Assembly: GCF_004118155.1 (NCBI RefSeq) | Contig: NZ_SAIQ01000002.1 | Span: 1 to 64,000, forward strand | Direction of reading: 5' to 3' | Length of the DNA: 64,000 bases | Source: Edaphocola flava | GTDB taxonomy: Bacteria; Bacteroidota; Bacteroidia; Chitinophagales; Chitinophagaceae | In this document: piece after piece, positions 1-9,562 of the stretch | Position numbering within the stretch: the first letter of the stretch is position 1 | How the letters are laid out: every line of letters starts with the position of its first letter | Program-made: the position numbers and the translations under genes | Notes under the pieces: generated by a model | What the model was told of the DNA's origin: nothing | The model's database searches: none | Seen by the model: the letters and a program-made list of their open reading frames with translations, nothing else

Positions 1-69
1 CTTTTCATTGAATATAGTTATCAATTTATTTCTCTTCCTTCTTAAAGGATAAGAGTATCCTCTAAAAAT

Positions 70-98
70 ACTAAAAGCAAGCCGAAGTCTGCTTTTGT
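70..98 (-). terminator. Imperfect hairpin, likely terminator of the orphan immunity-like gene
   Basis: AAAAGCAAGC-CGAA-GTCTGCTTTT forms an imperfect stem-loop about 45 bp beyond the 3' end of the minus-strand gene ending at 142. It is a degenerate copy of the perfect hairpin at 907-936, with the same flanking bases and CGAA loop. That supports duplication of a toxin-tip module together with its terminator. Confidence 0.5.
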
Positions 99-141
99 AA
101 GCAAAAATATTTATTGATTTTCAATATATATTTTTTAAAAA

Positions 142-726
142 TCAATTCATTGTAACTCTAAATTTATTTTGAAATGCTTTTCTTGTTTTATATGTATTTT
201 TCATGTATTTCTGAAATTCATATAATCCTTCTAGTTCAACTATATAGAGCCTATTTTCATAAATGAGGAACATCTCATCTAATGGAGGTACAAAAAAAAT
301 GCTTCCTTTGTCTAAGGGAATCATCTTATTTAAGTATTTAATTTTCGCTATAAAATTCTTTCCTGTAGGCCTTATTGTTACGTCGAAAGAAGAGGCTTTG
401 GAACTTGTTAAAGGATACCAATTCATATTTTTTACGGTGTCTATTACCTGATGATTACAATAGTATTCCTCATCGGGCATTAAATTTGCAACGAATTTTT
501 GCTCATTTAAGGTAAAAGCCTTTTTCATATCAACTATTGTAAAATAATTGGTATTAATTGTTGTCCAGTCATCGGGCAATTCAAGTTGAGGATTTTCCAA
601 TAAAATCTTTGTCTTTATTGCGTCTTATATCTCTTTTTGATAAATTATTGGATCGAGTTTTAATTGTGAAAAACCAGGAAGCGAACTCAATAACAATGTA
701 ATTGGTACAAAAAAATACTTAGCCAT
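142..726 (-). pseudogene. Secreted protein gene with an in-frame stop (orphan immunity-like gene)
   Basis: An ATG at 726 opens a frame with a clear Sec signal peptide (MAKYFFVPITLLLSSLPGFS, then Q). It runs 33 codons to a TAA at 625-627 and continues in the same frame to 142, about 194 codons in all. The downstream part can also be read as a 152-residue frame from a TTG at 600. I do not recognise the family. It lies directly behind an RHS C-terminal fragment and overlaps that fragment's end, which is the usual place for an immunity gene. Only the single TAA breaks the frame, so it is either a recent nonsense mutation or a signal-less protein from the internal TTG. The region is very AT-rich compared with the RHS core. 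The immunity role is inferred from position only. Confidence 0.55.
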
Positions 727-890
727 CTTTTTATTTTTATTAGAAATGAGTATTTGGAATAATCATAAATTCCAGTCTCCAGTGCTCCTGTTCCCGAAAA
801 ATACTCAGATCTATATTCTATCTTTCCAGGTGCAGGATTGTACTGTTTATTATGGAAATCGATCCACTTCAGGCTTATGTCTTCATGATA
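687..890 (-). pseudogene. Orphan RHS core C-terminal fragment
   Basis: The minus-strand frame reads YHEDISLKWIDFHNKQYNP and then runs to a TGA at 687-689. It matches the RHS-associated core of the intact gene at 1575-6062, where the equivalent stretch is YREDLGLNWMDFHNRQYDP. The match stops just after this motif and is replaced by an unrelated tail of about 40 residues. A TAG closes the frame immediately upstream and no start codon is present. This is the usual form of an orphan rhs tip, a displaced C-terminal module left downstream of the active gene. The hairpin at 907-936 separates it from the immunity gene of the active module. Confidence 0.7.
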
Positions 891-906
891 CTAATTGTCC
901 AAAAGT

Positions 907-936
907 ACTAAAAGCAGGCCGAAGCCTGCTTTTAGT
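907..936. terminator. Perfect hairpin terminator between two RHS modules
   Basis: ACTAAAAGCAGGC pairs perfectly with GCCTGCTTTTAGT around a CGAA loop (13-bp stem). Flanking A and T runs allow it to act on both strands. It lies about 95 bp beyond the 3' end of the minus-strand lipoprotein gene at 1030. A degenerate copy lies at 70-98. Confidence 0.75.
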
Positions 937-1029
937 GAAAAAAATGCTGATTGTAAATCAATGAACTTTTTATTAAAATCAATATACTTACAAAACAAAT
1001 AGTGTGATCTTGACACAAGTTAAGAGCAG

Positions 1030-1563
1030 CTACTTTGAAGCATTTCTTACACAAAGAAAAGTAACTCCATCCTCAAAAACCAATAAATATGTTCCATCAT
1101 AAGCTAGACTATAAGTAGTCGTATAAAGAGCTCCCGTGGAAGAATTTTTCTTTCTGCCTTCAAAGGAGATATCATTAATCTCTTTAGATAATTTATTGTA
1201 TTGATTATCATCAGGTGAACCAACATTTTGTTGTAAAAAATATGTAGTACTAGCTTTCTGGGATTGAAAATGAGTAAAAGAAAAAGAGTCTGAAAAATGA
1301 ATTATGGTATTCTTATCTATATATATATTCATTTTCATATATTTTAGAATCTTTTCTTTCGTTAAAGCTTGCCCAATAGATTCATTATAAGAAATAGGAT
1401 GCCAAGTTCCGCTAATTTCATTTATTAAATCTATCTCTTGGGTAACAGCTCTATCTTTAATAGAGTTATTATTAACAATAGGTATTTTCTTACTGCTGGA
1501 GGTTCTACAGCTACTTGTAAAAGTTGAAAGTGTAATCAAAAATAAATTTAATGTCGTTCTCAT
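1030..1563 (-). CDS. Putative immunity lipoprotein for the RHS lysozyme toxin
   Basis: A 177-residue protein with an N-terminal hydrophobic segment and a lipobox ending at the cysteine of TLSTFTSSC (about residue 19), so it is probably a lipoprotein. It starts 11 bp after the RHS gene carrying a lysozyme tip, on the same strand. A small lipoprotein in this place fits an immunity protein guarding the periplasm against a peptidoglycan-cleaving toxin. The C-terminal part (AYDGTYLLVFEDGVTFLCV) looks like beta strands, as expected for a lysozyme-inhibitor-like barrel, but I do not recognise a named family. The gene is clearly more AT-rich than the RHS core, as polymorphic toxin tips and their immunity genes often are. 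The immunity role is inferred from location and export signal. Confidence 0.6.
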   Translation of the reverse strand: MRTTLNLFLITLSTFTSSCRTSSSKKIPIVNNNSIKDRAVTQEIDLINEISGTWHPISYNESIGQALTKEKILKYMKMNIYIDKNTIIHFSDSFSFTHFQSQKASTTYFLQQNVGSPDDNQYNKLSKEINDISFEGRKKNSSTGALYTTTYSLAYDGTYLLVFEDGVTFLCVRNASK

Positions 1564-1574
1564 TTTAATGCTAT

Positions 1575-4500
1575 TTAAAAGTCTCTATTATAATTTGCAT
1601 TCTTCCATATTTGGAATTCATCCATTCTGCGATTTAACAATCCTCTATGGTAATTTGTACCAGGACTACTGTACATATACCAAATCTTTTCTAATTCTGC
1701 ATTGTTTGCACCTCTATTTACAGCCTCTCTTATTGTATTATTTCTAGAAAGTCCCCCTTTAACATTCATATCAAAAATTACAAGTGCATCGTATTGTTGT
1801 TGTGACAAAGCAACAGAAATATTTCTAGACACCCTATCCTCAAAAAATGCCATATCTGATCTTAACAATTCAAGTGCTTCTGATTTTGTTAATGACTTGT
1901 TGTCAAAATTTTCGCCATTTTTAATTTTATGACCATATCCAATTGTCCAATCACCATATCCAGTTGCATCATATTTTCCTGGTTTGAAATCCTCCCAAGC
2001 CATTATAAATCCATATGCTGCTTCAGACAAAGAACGCCGAGTTATATTTGCTTTTACATTAGTGTTTTTGTCGGGACCCCAATGTTCTGGATTAGTCAAA
2101 TCTAAACTAGAAACAAAAGGAGCTAATATCGCAAACGCTAATTGAGCGCTAGCAATTGCTTTAACTTTGTTTTGTACCGAATTACTTTGTGCATTACCAC
2201 CACCATAGGTAGCCACAATTTGACTCCACAATTCCCTGATCTGCTTGTCATGGTGAGACTCATCCATTGTCTGGCTCAGACTACGCATCATATCCGATAC
2301 CCCACCACCTAGCAAATTGGCTCCAAACATTATAGCTTGTCCTTCCACAAATGCCAGGCCTGCAGGTGCCATATTCACATTCGGATTGCTCAAAGCCGCT
2401 AAATACTGTGGTGCCAATCCCATTGGATCTACCATTGTCGATGGGTTACAAGCCATAGCATGATAAGGACTCATTGTTTGTTGTCCCTCTTCATCAGCCA
2501 TTGGGTCCAGACTTAAAAATCTACCCAATTGTGGATCATACTGACGGTTATGGAAGTCCATCCAGTTTAATCCTAAATCTTCCCTGTATTCATTGCTCTG
2601 ATATCGGCTTTTGTTCGGTAACATGCCAGATGCTGTACTACCCATACCCACAATCGGTAAACCATAAGGATAATAATGCTTTTCCTCCAGCAGTACACCC
2701 GGTTCCAAAGTTACAGTAAGATTATCAAAATACGTTGGTTCGGTGCTCTGTGTACTAATATATGTAGCTACAAAACCATTCTGTGGTACTGCTATGGTCT
2801 CGCTGCCATCTGTACCGATACGGCTCCAGGCATCGGAACCATCGGCCTGCCAGATGCGGCAGAATTCCGGCATCAGTTGCATTTGCTCATCAAAGAACAG
2901 GAAATTCAGGTAAGCTTTTGGTTTGCTGGGATCGGTATAACTACTCTGCAGCGCATCATAAGCTTGCTGTAAACTGCTGCTATTGAGCATTTGCGCAACC
3001 CATTCATTCGCCAAAGATCCTTCTGTACCGCTCAACTGACCAGCAGCCTTTGCCAGACTGTTCACCACATGCTCAAATGTACCGGCGCTTACACTGCTAC
3101 TGTTTGGTGCGATGCCACTTTCATAATAGTTATCTGCATTCAAGCTCAGTTTATCCCCTGACATTACTTTCAGCATCAGGGTAGTACCCACTGTAGCTGT
3201 ATTATCAGCCTGTATTTGTGCTGCCTTTACATCAGTAGCCGATGTGCTTTCCGGCTTATCTTCGCTAACGGATCCTACATTATCAAAAGACTGCTCTTCT
3301 TGAGCTATAGTATTAATCTCATAAGTGGCATTATACTTCTGCGACTGTGCAGCCATGTTGCCTATACCACCTGTACCGGCCGCATCAACCACTACGGAGC
3401 GTATATTACCTAAATGGTCTTTTACATAATACTGCTCTTGTGTACTGCCTTTACTCATATCGGTACGGCCAACGGGTGTGCTAATCGATTGCAGCGTATC
3501 ATTTTTATAAATTGCAGTACCAATATAGTTGCTTATCGTTGCGGGAGCAGGGCTGGGATTGATTACATATTCCTGCAATTTATTTCCTGCTGCATCATAG
3601 GTATAGCCAATCTTATTCGCACCGCCATATGCAATTGTAGCCGGCTTATCAAACCAGGTGTAGGCTATATTGCTGATGTTCTTGGAGACATCTGCGGTAA
3701 GATTACCAGAGTAATCATAACTGTAGCCTTGAGTTGCAGTATAGAGGTAATCTCCACGACCATAGTTAGTTGTCGTCGCATCTACGACTTTTTGCAGTTT
3801 ATTGCTATTCGCAGTATAGGTGTACGTGAGATTATCTACATTAGTAGAAAATACCATCTGGTTGGCCGCTACTACAGCACGGCGCTGCAGGGTAAGGATA
3901 TTGCCTCCCTGATCATAAGTGACTGTTTCACTGTAATCATTGGTACTATTGCTCCATCCTGTAGCCAGGGTATAACCCGGAGTGGTATTGCTGCGCATAT
4001 AGGCTCCGCGCAGCATGCGTCCGGCAACATCATAAATATAGCCATAGCTGTGTGCTCTGGCATTACCTGCTCCGGAACCTCTCCATATCATTCCAGCTGC
4101 CAGGCCGTCGTAACGCAGACTGTCATATCCATAATCGTACCGTAATACCTCTCCGAAAGTCATGGACTGGCCATTATTGTTGCCTGTGAGGGTATAGGTC
4201 TCATTAATACCCTGGAGTTCTCCACGAATATTAAAGGTAAAGTTCTGTGTTTCGGCATTGGTGCCATAAGTAATACTGCTCGCCCGGCCCATGGCATCAT
4301 ATGTAGTGCTGCTCATTACCCTCCAAGGCTGTGCATTCACTTTATGTTCGCTCAGACTTACCTGCCCGGTCTGGGCATCATAGGTATTACGATACCACTC
4401 CCGAAAGGAAGGGCCAGACCCATTCAGATACTGATGCCCATGGGCAGTTATCAATACCTGTCCGGTATAACTATACTGCATGGCCATAGTATCCTTACCG

Positions 4501-6062
4501 CCCTTTGCATGCTGAGTCACTGAATACACCGGACGACGCTCCTGATCAAAGAAGGTCTTACTATAGGTCCAGTCCTGCAGATTAGTAGTAAAGCCGGAAG
4601 GTTTAACGGTTTTTATAGCAGAAGATGTCTGCAGACCATACGTACTCCCTCCCACGGCATAAGGTTCTGCATCTGTTGCACTACTCAGGAAGGTTTGTAT
4701 CAGGCTATTGGTAAAAGTTTCCGCTGCCAATGGCTGACCAGCTTCATAACTATCATAATAATTAAAGCTCTGTATTTCCGTACCGGAAAAACTGGCAGGT
4801 GGATAAGTGTATTGGCCGCCTCCCCAAAGGTAATAATTAAGGCTTCCGGACGCAGGGTTCACTTCTGTATTGGCCAGCCCCTGCCAGTATCCAATACCCT
4901 GGTCATCGGTAAATAAGCCCGTTGCCAGTACGCGACCTGCACGGTCATAGAAGATCACTTCCCATAAATCACTTGTTGCCTCTGTAGTGCTGCGACGCAT
5001 GATGACCTGCCCCTTTCTATTATACACCAGTTCTGTCCTTCCCTCACCAGGCTTATGTGTTTCATATTGTCTGCCTTTGGCATCGTATTTATATGAAAAA
5101 CACAGTTCATCCACTATGGCCTGACTTACTGTACCCGATGCTGCCTCCATGGCTTCTACTGCCTTTGGTGGCAGTACATAACGCAGTCGACCCATAGCAT
5201 CATATACATAATAGGTGCGGGCATAAGTTTTAGGGCTGTTTTTGATCAGACTGGCTTCGTAGACTGGTTTACCGGCACTGTTTTCCAGCACCAGCTTCTC
5301 TCCACCCTGTGCGGTAGTAATCAGGTTACCTTTAAGTATATTGGCATTATAATAACCGCCACTCTGAGGTAAACCATTACTACCAATTGTCCAGATGCGG
5401 ATACCTGCCTGGGGTAGACCTGACCCGGTATTGGCATCATTGAATACAACCATCGTTTTCGCACCTCTTCCCTGCCCTATACGGCTGCGACCAGCTGCAT
5501 AGGCCGTACTACTGCGTTCGGTACTGTTGGAAGTATTGCGCAACATAGATGCCGAAAGGCCTGCCGTGCTGACCTCTGTACTTCCTTCTGAAGGGTATAG
5601 GGTGCCATTGTGGTATTGTGTAGATTTATACACCGGATTAAACTCATAACTGTTTGCCGCTACATAGGGCTGAAAAGTATATCCCTCCTGCATATTACGC
5701 ACATCCGATGGCTGTATCACATAACTGCTATTTGTCCTGCGTACACTCACCTGGGTAGGTTTAGCCTGTCCGCTGAATACGGTTGTTTTCATAGCCGCTT
5801 TGTCAGCCGTAGTCGCTGCGGTAAACTGGGAGGAAGTAGTATCACGGTACTTTGGTGTCAGTTGGGTTGAAACCTGCACCATATTGGTGAATAGAGCATT
5901 GTAATAGGCTCCGCGCGGAATAGGTACGGTATTGGTCACACTACCGGACACTGTTTGGGTAGCTGTGTTGGGTGTATTATTTTGCCCGTAGACCTTCCCG
6001 CTGCTGAGCAATGTCAGGACCGGCAGCACATACCGAAAAATATGGTTAACTCTTTTTTGCAT
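1575..6062 (-). CDS. RHS-repeat protein with C-terminal GH24 lysozyme-like toxin domain
   Basis: A 1495-residue protein with a Sec signal peptide ending near VYGQ (residue 27). It contains DUF6443/YD-repeat segments such as YVYDAMGRLRYVLPP and FYDRAGRVLATG, and the RHS-associated core (FHNRQYDPQLGRFLSLDPMA). After the core end DPMGLAP comes a variable tip. The last ~156 residues read as a T4/P22-type muramidase: AWEDFKPGKYDATGYGDWTI followed by GYGH gives the expected catalytic Glu (about 1357), Asp (about 1365) and Thr (about 1373). It is probably secreted as a shell-enclosed toxin that cleaves peptidoglycan of rival cells. It follows the companion gene at 6096 by 33 bp and precedes the probable immunity lipoprotein by 11 bp. 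DNA encoding the tip is markedly more AT-rich than the core, which suggests tip exchange. Confidence 0.85.
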   Translation of the reverse strand: MQKRVNHIFRYVLPVLTLLSSGKVYGQNNTPNTATQTVSGSVTNTVPIPRGAYYNALFTNMVQVSTQLTPKYRDTTSSQFTAATTADKAAMKTTVFSGQAKPTQVSVRRTNSSYVIQPSDVRNMQEGYTFQPYVAANSYEFNPVYKSTQYHNGTLYPSEGSTEVSTAGLSASMLRNTSNSTERSSTAYAAGRSRIGQGRGAKTMVVFNDANTGSGLPQAGIRIWTIGSNGLPQSGGYYNANILKGNLITTAQGGEKLVLENSAGKPVYEASLIKNSPKTYARTYYVYDAMGRLRYVLPPKAVEAMEAASGTVSQAIVDELCFSYKYDAKGRQYETHKPGEGRTELVYNRKGQVIMRRSTTEATSDLWEVIFYDRAGRVLATGLFTDDQGIGYWQGLANTEVNPASGSLNYYLWGGGQYTYPPASFSGTEIQSFNYYDSYEAGQPLAAETFTNSLIQTFLSSATDAEPYAVGGSTYGLQTSSAIKTVKPSGFTTNLQDWTYSKTFFDQERRPVYSVTQHAKGGKDTMAMQYSYTGQVLITAHGHQYLNGSGPSFREWYRNTYDAQTGQVSLSEHKVNAQPWRVMSSTTYDAMGRASSITYGTNAETQNFTFNIRGELQGINETYTLTGNNNGQSMTFGEVLRYDYGYDSLRYDGLAAGMIWRGSGAGNARAHSYGYIYDVAGRMLRGAYMRSNTTPGYTLATGWSNSTNDYSETVTYDQGGNILTLQRRAVVAANQMVFSTNVDNLTYTYTANSNKLQKVVDATTTNYGRGDYLYTATQGYSYDYSGNLTADVSKNISNIAYTWFDKPATIAYGGANKIGYTYDAAGNKLQEYVINPSPAPATISNYIGTAIYKNDTLQSISTPVGRTDMSKGSTQEQYYVKDHLGNIRSVVVDAAGTGGIGNMAAQSQKYNATYEINTIAQEEQSFDNVGSVSEDKPESTSATDVKAAQIQADNTATVGTTLMLKVMSGDKLSLNADNYYESGIAPNSSSVSAGTFEHVVNSLAKAAGQLSGTEGSLANEWVAQMLNSSSLQQAYDALQSSYTDPSKPKAYLNFLFFDEQMQLMPEFCRIWQADGSDAWSRIGTDGSETIAVPQNGFVATYISTQSTEPTYFDNLTVTLEPGVLLEEKHYYPYGLPIVGMGSTASGMLPNKSRYQSNEYREDLGLNWMDFHNRQYDPQLGRFLSLDPMADEEGQQTMSPYHAMACNPSTMVDPMGLAPQYLAALSNPNVNMAPAGLAFVEGQAIMFGANLLGGGVSDMMRSLSQTMDESHHDKQIRELWSQIVATYGGGNAQSNSVQNKVKAIASAQLAFAILAPFVSSLDLTNPEHWGPDKNTNVKANITRRSLSEAAYGFIMAWEDFKPGKYDATGYGDWTIGYGHKIKNGENFDNKSLTKSEALELLRSDMAFFEDRVSRNISVALSQQQYDALVIFDMNVKGGLSRNNTIREAVNRGANNAELEKIWYMYSSPGTNYHRGLLNRRMDEFQIWKNANYNRDF

Positions 6063-6095
6063 ATAAAATATTTTGACGGGCCTGCACCCGGTAGA

Positions 6096-9000
6096 TTAAG
6101 GATTGGCGGTTGTTATGGTATAGATATTTTTGCTGAGGATCTGTCCCTGCTGGTTGCGTGTCAGCGTCTGACGACCGAGTTTATCGTATTCAACATAGGT
6201 AATACGACCAAGGGCATCAGTTGCTGAACCTGAGCCAAATAAAGGAATATAATACCAGCTCTGCATGGCGGCCTCTACCGGGTGTATGCGGATGTCTTCA
6301 ATGCCCACATTGGCTGTTGTATGGAAGCCTATTTTCTGTCCGGCAGCAGATGGACTAAAGAAGGCTTCATACTGTTTGAAGCGACCCACTGTAGCAATAT
6401 GCTTCAGGGTAAACTGTGCTCCATTTTCAATACCGAAAGAAGGAATCACATTATCTGTAGCCCAAAAAGTAGCCCGGTACTGCTTACCGGTGCTCAGGCT
6501 TGTGGTATACAGGTCTTTCTGACTGGTAGCGGTCAATACATACAGTCCCTTGCCAGACATAGCTTTTACACCGCTTACGCTTAAGGCCGGTTCATTAGGA
6601 TTGCTTATGCCGGTACCAGGGAAAATAATATTAGCCTGCGTGAACGTAACATTTCCCTGTACATTCTGGTCAAAATCGGCATAAGCCACATCTGTTTTAC
6701 GGGCGTTCATGACTTCCACAACTTTTTTATCATTGCTTTGATCAAACATAATCGTTTTATACTGATCGGCTCCTGGTATGTAAGTTTCTGAAACATTACC
6801 GCGCCCGTCAAATTCCTTTACCTGTGTTACGGGCACTACATTGGCCGGAAGGCCGCTAATATTAGTATAAGACAATCCAACATTATTGTACGGCTCTTCA
6901 GCAGGTACGGAAGATTGTCCGGTATAAGCAGTATAGGCTACCGGATCGGTTGTCTCCAGGTTAAAGACACCTTTCGTTACCGGAACATCACCATTCAATC
7001 CCATCGTAAACATAGATGCAGAGAGTAGTTGTGCACTCAACCATTGTTGTTCAGCAGTACCCGTACCCATTTTCCATTCTTCGTTTCCAACCAGCACTTC
7101 CATTCCATTGTCTTTCAACCCGGTAAGGTCTGTATTCTGATTTACGGTTGCGGCAGGCAGATCATAGTTATAAATATTCACCTGCCTGATCGTTTCGCCA
7201 AAACTGTTTTGCACCAGGCTTGATTTGATGTTATAACGACTGTCATAGCTATACTGAACGGAATCTGCCATAAAGCGGCTGTCGGATGAATATTTCTTAT
7301 TCACAACCTTTTTAGCCAGACTCTGGCCCCGATATGGTTTGTACGGGTCTACAACTACATTAAAGTCTGCAATCCAGTCTTTGGTGTACTCATTGGCATC
7401 GGCAAACAACCAGCCGGTTGGCTTGGGTTCTACCATGCGTCTGCTCTCGTTTAAACCGGCCGTTACGGAACTGGTGGTATCAATTATGGATTGGTATTCT
7501 GTTGCGGACTCCATTAACAACAAACCCTTATTATCATAGGTACGTACCTTCAATGGTAAACCAATCTCCCAGTCACGGATACGTTGTTTTTGGGTAAAAG
7601 GTTTTTCAATGGCTACGGCACCACCGCCAGTCACCAGGACTTTTGGATCTGAAGAGCCATCTTTAAAGTTGGAGAAATCATATTCCGTACGGGATAATAA
7701 TTGACCATATTGGTTTGTCTGGTTTACCTGTACATTGCTATATCCATGATTGGAACCATAATACAGTCCCATCGGACTTACAAAGGTTTCATACCAGTTG
7801 CGTACCGTAAATAAAGTGGTTGGCGCATCGGGATTACTTTTAACCCAGTCTCCATCACGGTACACCCCTTCGTCACGAATAAAACCTTTAGGCAGGAAAC
7901 GCTGGCCTCCAGAATAATTAAAAGAAGTAATCAAATGAACAGTAGTATCATTAATATCCCTGATTGTTACTTTTTCAATTCTTACCCCGTCATTGGCACC
8001 TGTACCGACGAGATCAGGATCACTGCTCATCAGGGCGGAAGGTACATCTGTGAGCTGGTGCGCCCCATAAGTAAAATCCGCCCATCCACCGGTACCACTG
8101 TATATAGTTTTGAGTAAGCCATACTGGCCATAAGTGGCATTGTCAGTTTTCGTAGCTTCAGGGTATACCGAATGTGCCGCTACACCCATATTCTGGCCAT
8201 TGAAATAGCCATAGAAGTCAAGGCCACCACCAAAACGGCGCTGAATAAAATTATTATAGTCAAAAGCATACAATAGCTGAGATAAGCTACTATCGGCCGA
8301 TACTTGTCTGATATTGTTCAGCCTTAAACTGTAACGATCCCTTTCATCACCAAGATATGAATTAGTGATCTCCATCGGATTAGTTGCGGTAGGATTATGG
8401 AAATAGGTATATCCGAATATATACCGCATACTGTTTAACCCCTCTTTTACTACGACTTCTTTTAGTTTAGGGTATGTATTCGCATCATAAGTGTTGTATG
8501 GGTTGGGTGTAAATTCAAAACGGTAATTCTCATATTGCAGATCCACACGGATGCCATTAGGATAAGTGATTGCGCTGACTAAATCAATGTCCGTTTGATT
8601 AAAGGCCGGTGCAATATTTATTGCAGGAGTAGGCTGGTTGGTGGTTACCCTTTTTACCCATGAAGAATCCTGGGCAATATCGCCCGGAATCTGGTAACGG
8701 GAATAGGTATAGCGCACCATTTTAGTAGCATCATAGCGTACGGAATCCAGGTTCCAGCTGTTGGTCATCGGTAATGTGCCACCGCTGTAATATTCGGTCT
8801 GGTAGGGCTTGGCCATAAACGAGGCTTCACTGCGGAAATAGGCGGCGAAAACTGCTTCCCGCTTCGCTCCAGGACCAAAATAATAAGTAACATTTGTTTT
8901 TTTATCCCGTATAGAAATCGGCATTGCCGCAGCATTTAAGTTCAAAGGCATTTGACCGTTTTGCTCAGATGCCAAACGATATGCACCGTCTCTATAGAAA

Positions 9001-9530
9001 CGGATCTCATAATCGGAGAAGCTGTTGGTGAAAATACCACCATTATCCCCCACATAAAAGGTAAAGCGCATATTCCCGGCAGAAACGTAATACTCATCAC
9101 TTTCCGTATCACGGAAAACCTTGGTATCTGCTCGTAATGCACTCGTTTCCATTGCAGACTGCAAACGGCCTTTATACATATAGTATGTTGCCAATGGTGA
9201 AATTGGTCCCACACTCAACATATATTGTTGATTAGTATCAACAGGAAGGCGAAGCTCGTCTGGCAATCCCTTAATCACCCTGTTTATGTTCCCTCCGGTA
9301 TTAAGGTTCCAGTGCAGACCGGCCGGGCCGGCCAGCTCGCGTACAGGAACACCTTTGGTGTTGTAGGACAGGGAGACACCCATACCATACTGTTCATAAA
9401 TGGGGATGTTGACATTGACGGTGCCGTCAAAGAGATTGGGACTATAGAGCTTGCCCACATCCTGGGCTTTGCTCATCCCGGCAGACATCATAAAGAGGCC
9501 TGCAAGTAATAATGGTTTTGTGTGCTTCAT
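6096..9530 (-). CDS. RHS companion protein with SpvB/TcB-like N-terminus
   Basis: An 1144-residue protein with a signal peptide (MKHTKPLLLAGLFMMSAGMS, then KAQ). The N-terminal part reads FDGTVNVNIPIYEQYGMGVS and then LSYNTKG...GPAGLHWNLNTGGNINRV. This resembles the start of SpvB/TcB and Bacteroidota RHS shell proteins. The end (YVEYDKLGRQTLTRNQQGQI) is a YD-type repeat. The next gene opens with the continuing RHS part, so the pair probably forms one split RHS shell. Such pairs of signal-peptide-bearing genes are common in Bacteroidota. No catalytic motif is seen. The start was chosen because it gives an intact signal peptide. Confidence 0.75.
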   Translation of the reverse strand: MKHTKPLLLAGLFMMSAGMSKAQDVGKLYSPNLFDGTVNVNIPIYEQYGMGVSLSYNTKGVPVRELAGPAGLHWNLNTGGNINRVIKGLPDELRLPVDTNQQYMLSVGPISPLATYYMYKGRLQSAMETSALRADTKVFRDTESDEYYVSAGNMRFTFYVGDNGGIFTNSFSDYEIRFYRDGAYRLASEQNGQMPLNLNAAAMPISIRDKKTNVTYYFGPGAKREAVFAAYFRSEASFMAKPYQTEYYSGGTLPMTNSWNLDSVRYDATKMVRYTYSRYQIPGDIAQDSSWVKRVTTNQPTPAINIAPAFNQTDIDLVSAITYPNGIRVDLQYENYRFEFTPNPYNTYDANTYPKLKEVVVKEGLNSMRYIFGYTYFHNPTATNPMEITNSYLGDERDRYSLRLNNIRQVSADSSLSQLLYAFDYNNFIQRRFGGGLDFYGYFNGQNMGVAAHSVYPEATKTDNATYGQYGLLKTIYSGTGGWADFTYGAHQLTDVPSALMSSDPDLVGTGANDGVRIEKVTIRDINDTTVHLITSFNYSGGQRFLPKGFIRDEGVYRDGDWVKSNPDAPTTLFTVRNWYETFVSPMGLYYGSNHGYSNVQVNQTNQYGQLLSRTEYDFSNFKDGSSDPKVLVTGGGAVAIEKPFTQKQRIRDWEIGLPLKVRTYDNKGLLLMESATEYQSIIDTTSSVTAGLNESRRMVEPKPTGWLFADANEYTKDWIADFNVVVDPYKPYRGQSLAKKVVNKKYSSDSRFMADSVQYSYDSRYNIKSSLVQNSFGETIRQVNIYNYDLPAATVNQNTDLTGLKDNGMEVLVGNEEWKMGTGTAEQQWLSAQLLSASMFTMGLNGDVPVTKGVFNLETTDPVAYTAYTGQSSVPAEEPYNNVGLSYTNISGLPANVVPVTQVKEFDGRGNVSETYIPGADQYKTIMFDQSNDKKVVEVMNARKTDVAYADFDQNVQGNVTFTQANIIFPGTGISNPNEPALSVSGVKAMSGKGLYVLTATSQKDLYTTSLSTGKQYRATFWATDNVIPSFGIENGAQFTLKHIATVGRFKQYEAFFSPSAAGQKIGFHTTANVGIEDIRIHPVEAAMQSWYYIPLFGSGSATDALGRITYVEYDKLGRQTLTRNQQGQILSKNIYTITTANP

Positions 9531-9562
9531 ACTACAAATAGAATTAGATGAAATGTTGTTAT

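Noticed and set aside
746..964. 72-residue plus-strand frame
   Set aside because: Shadow of the minus-strand RHS fragment and the hairpin at 907-936.
3414..4145. 243-residue frame opposite the RHS gene
   Set aside because: Antisense shadow of a long repetitive coding region; no recognisable domain.
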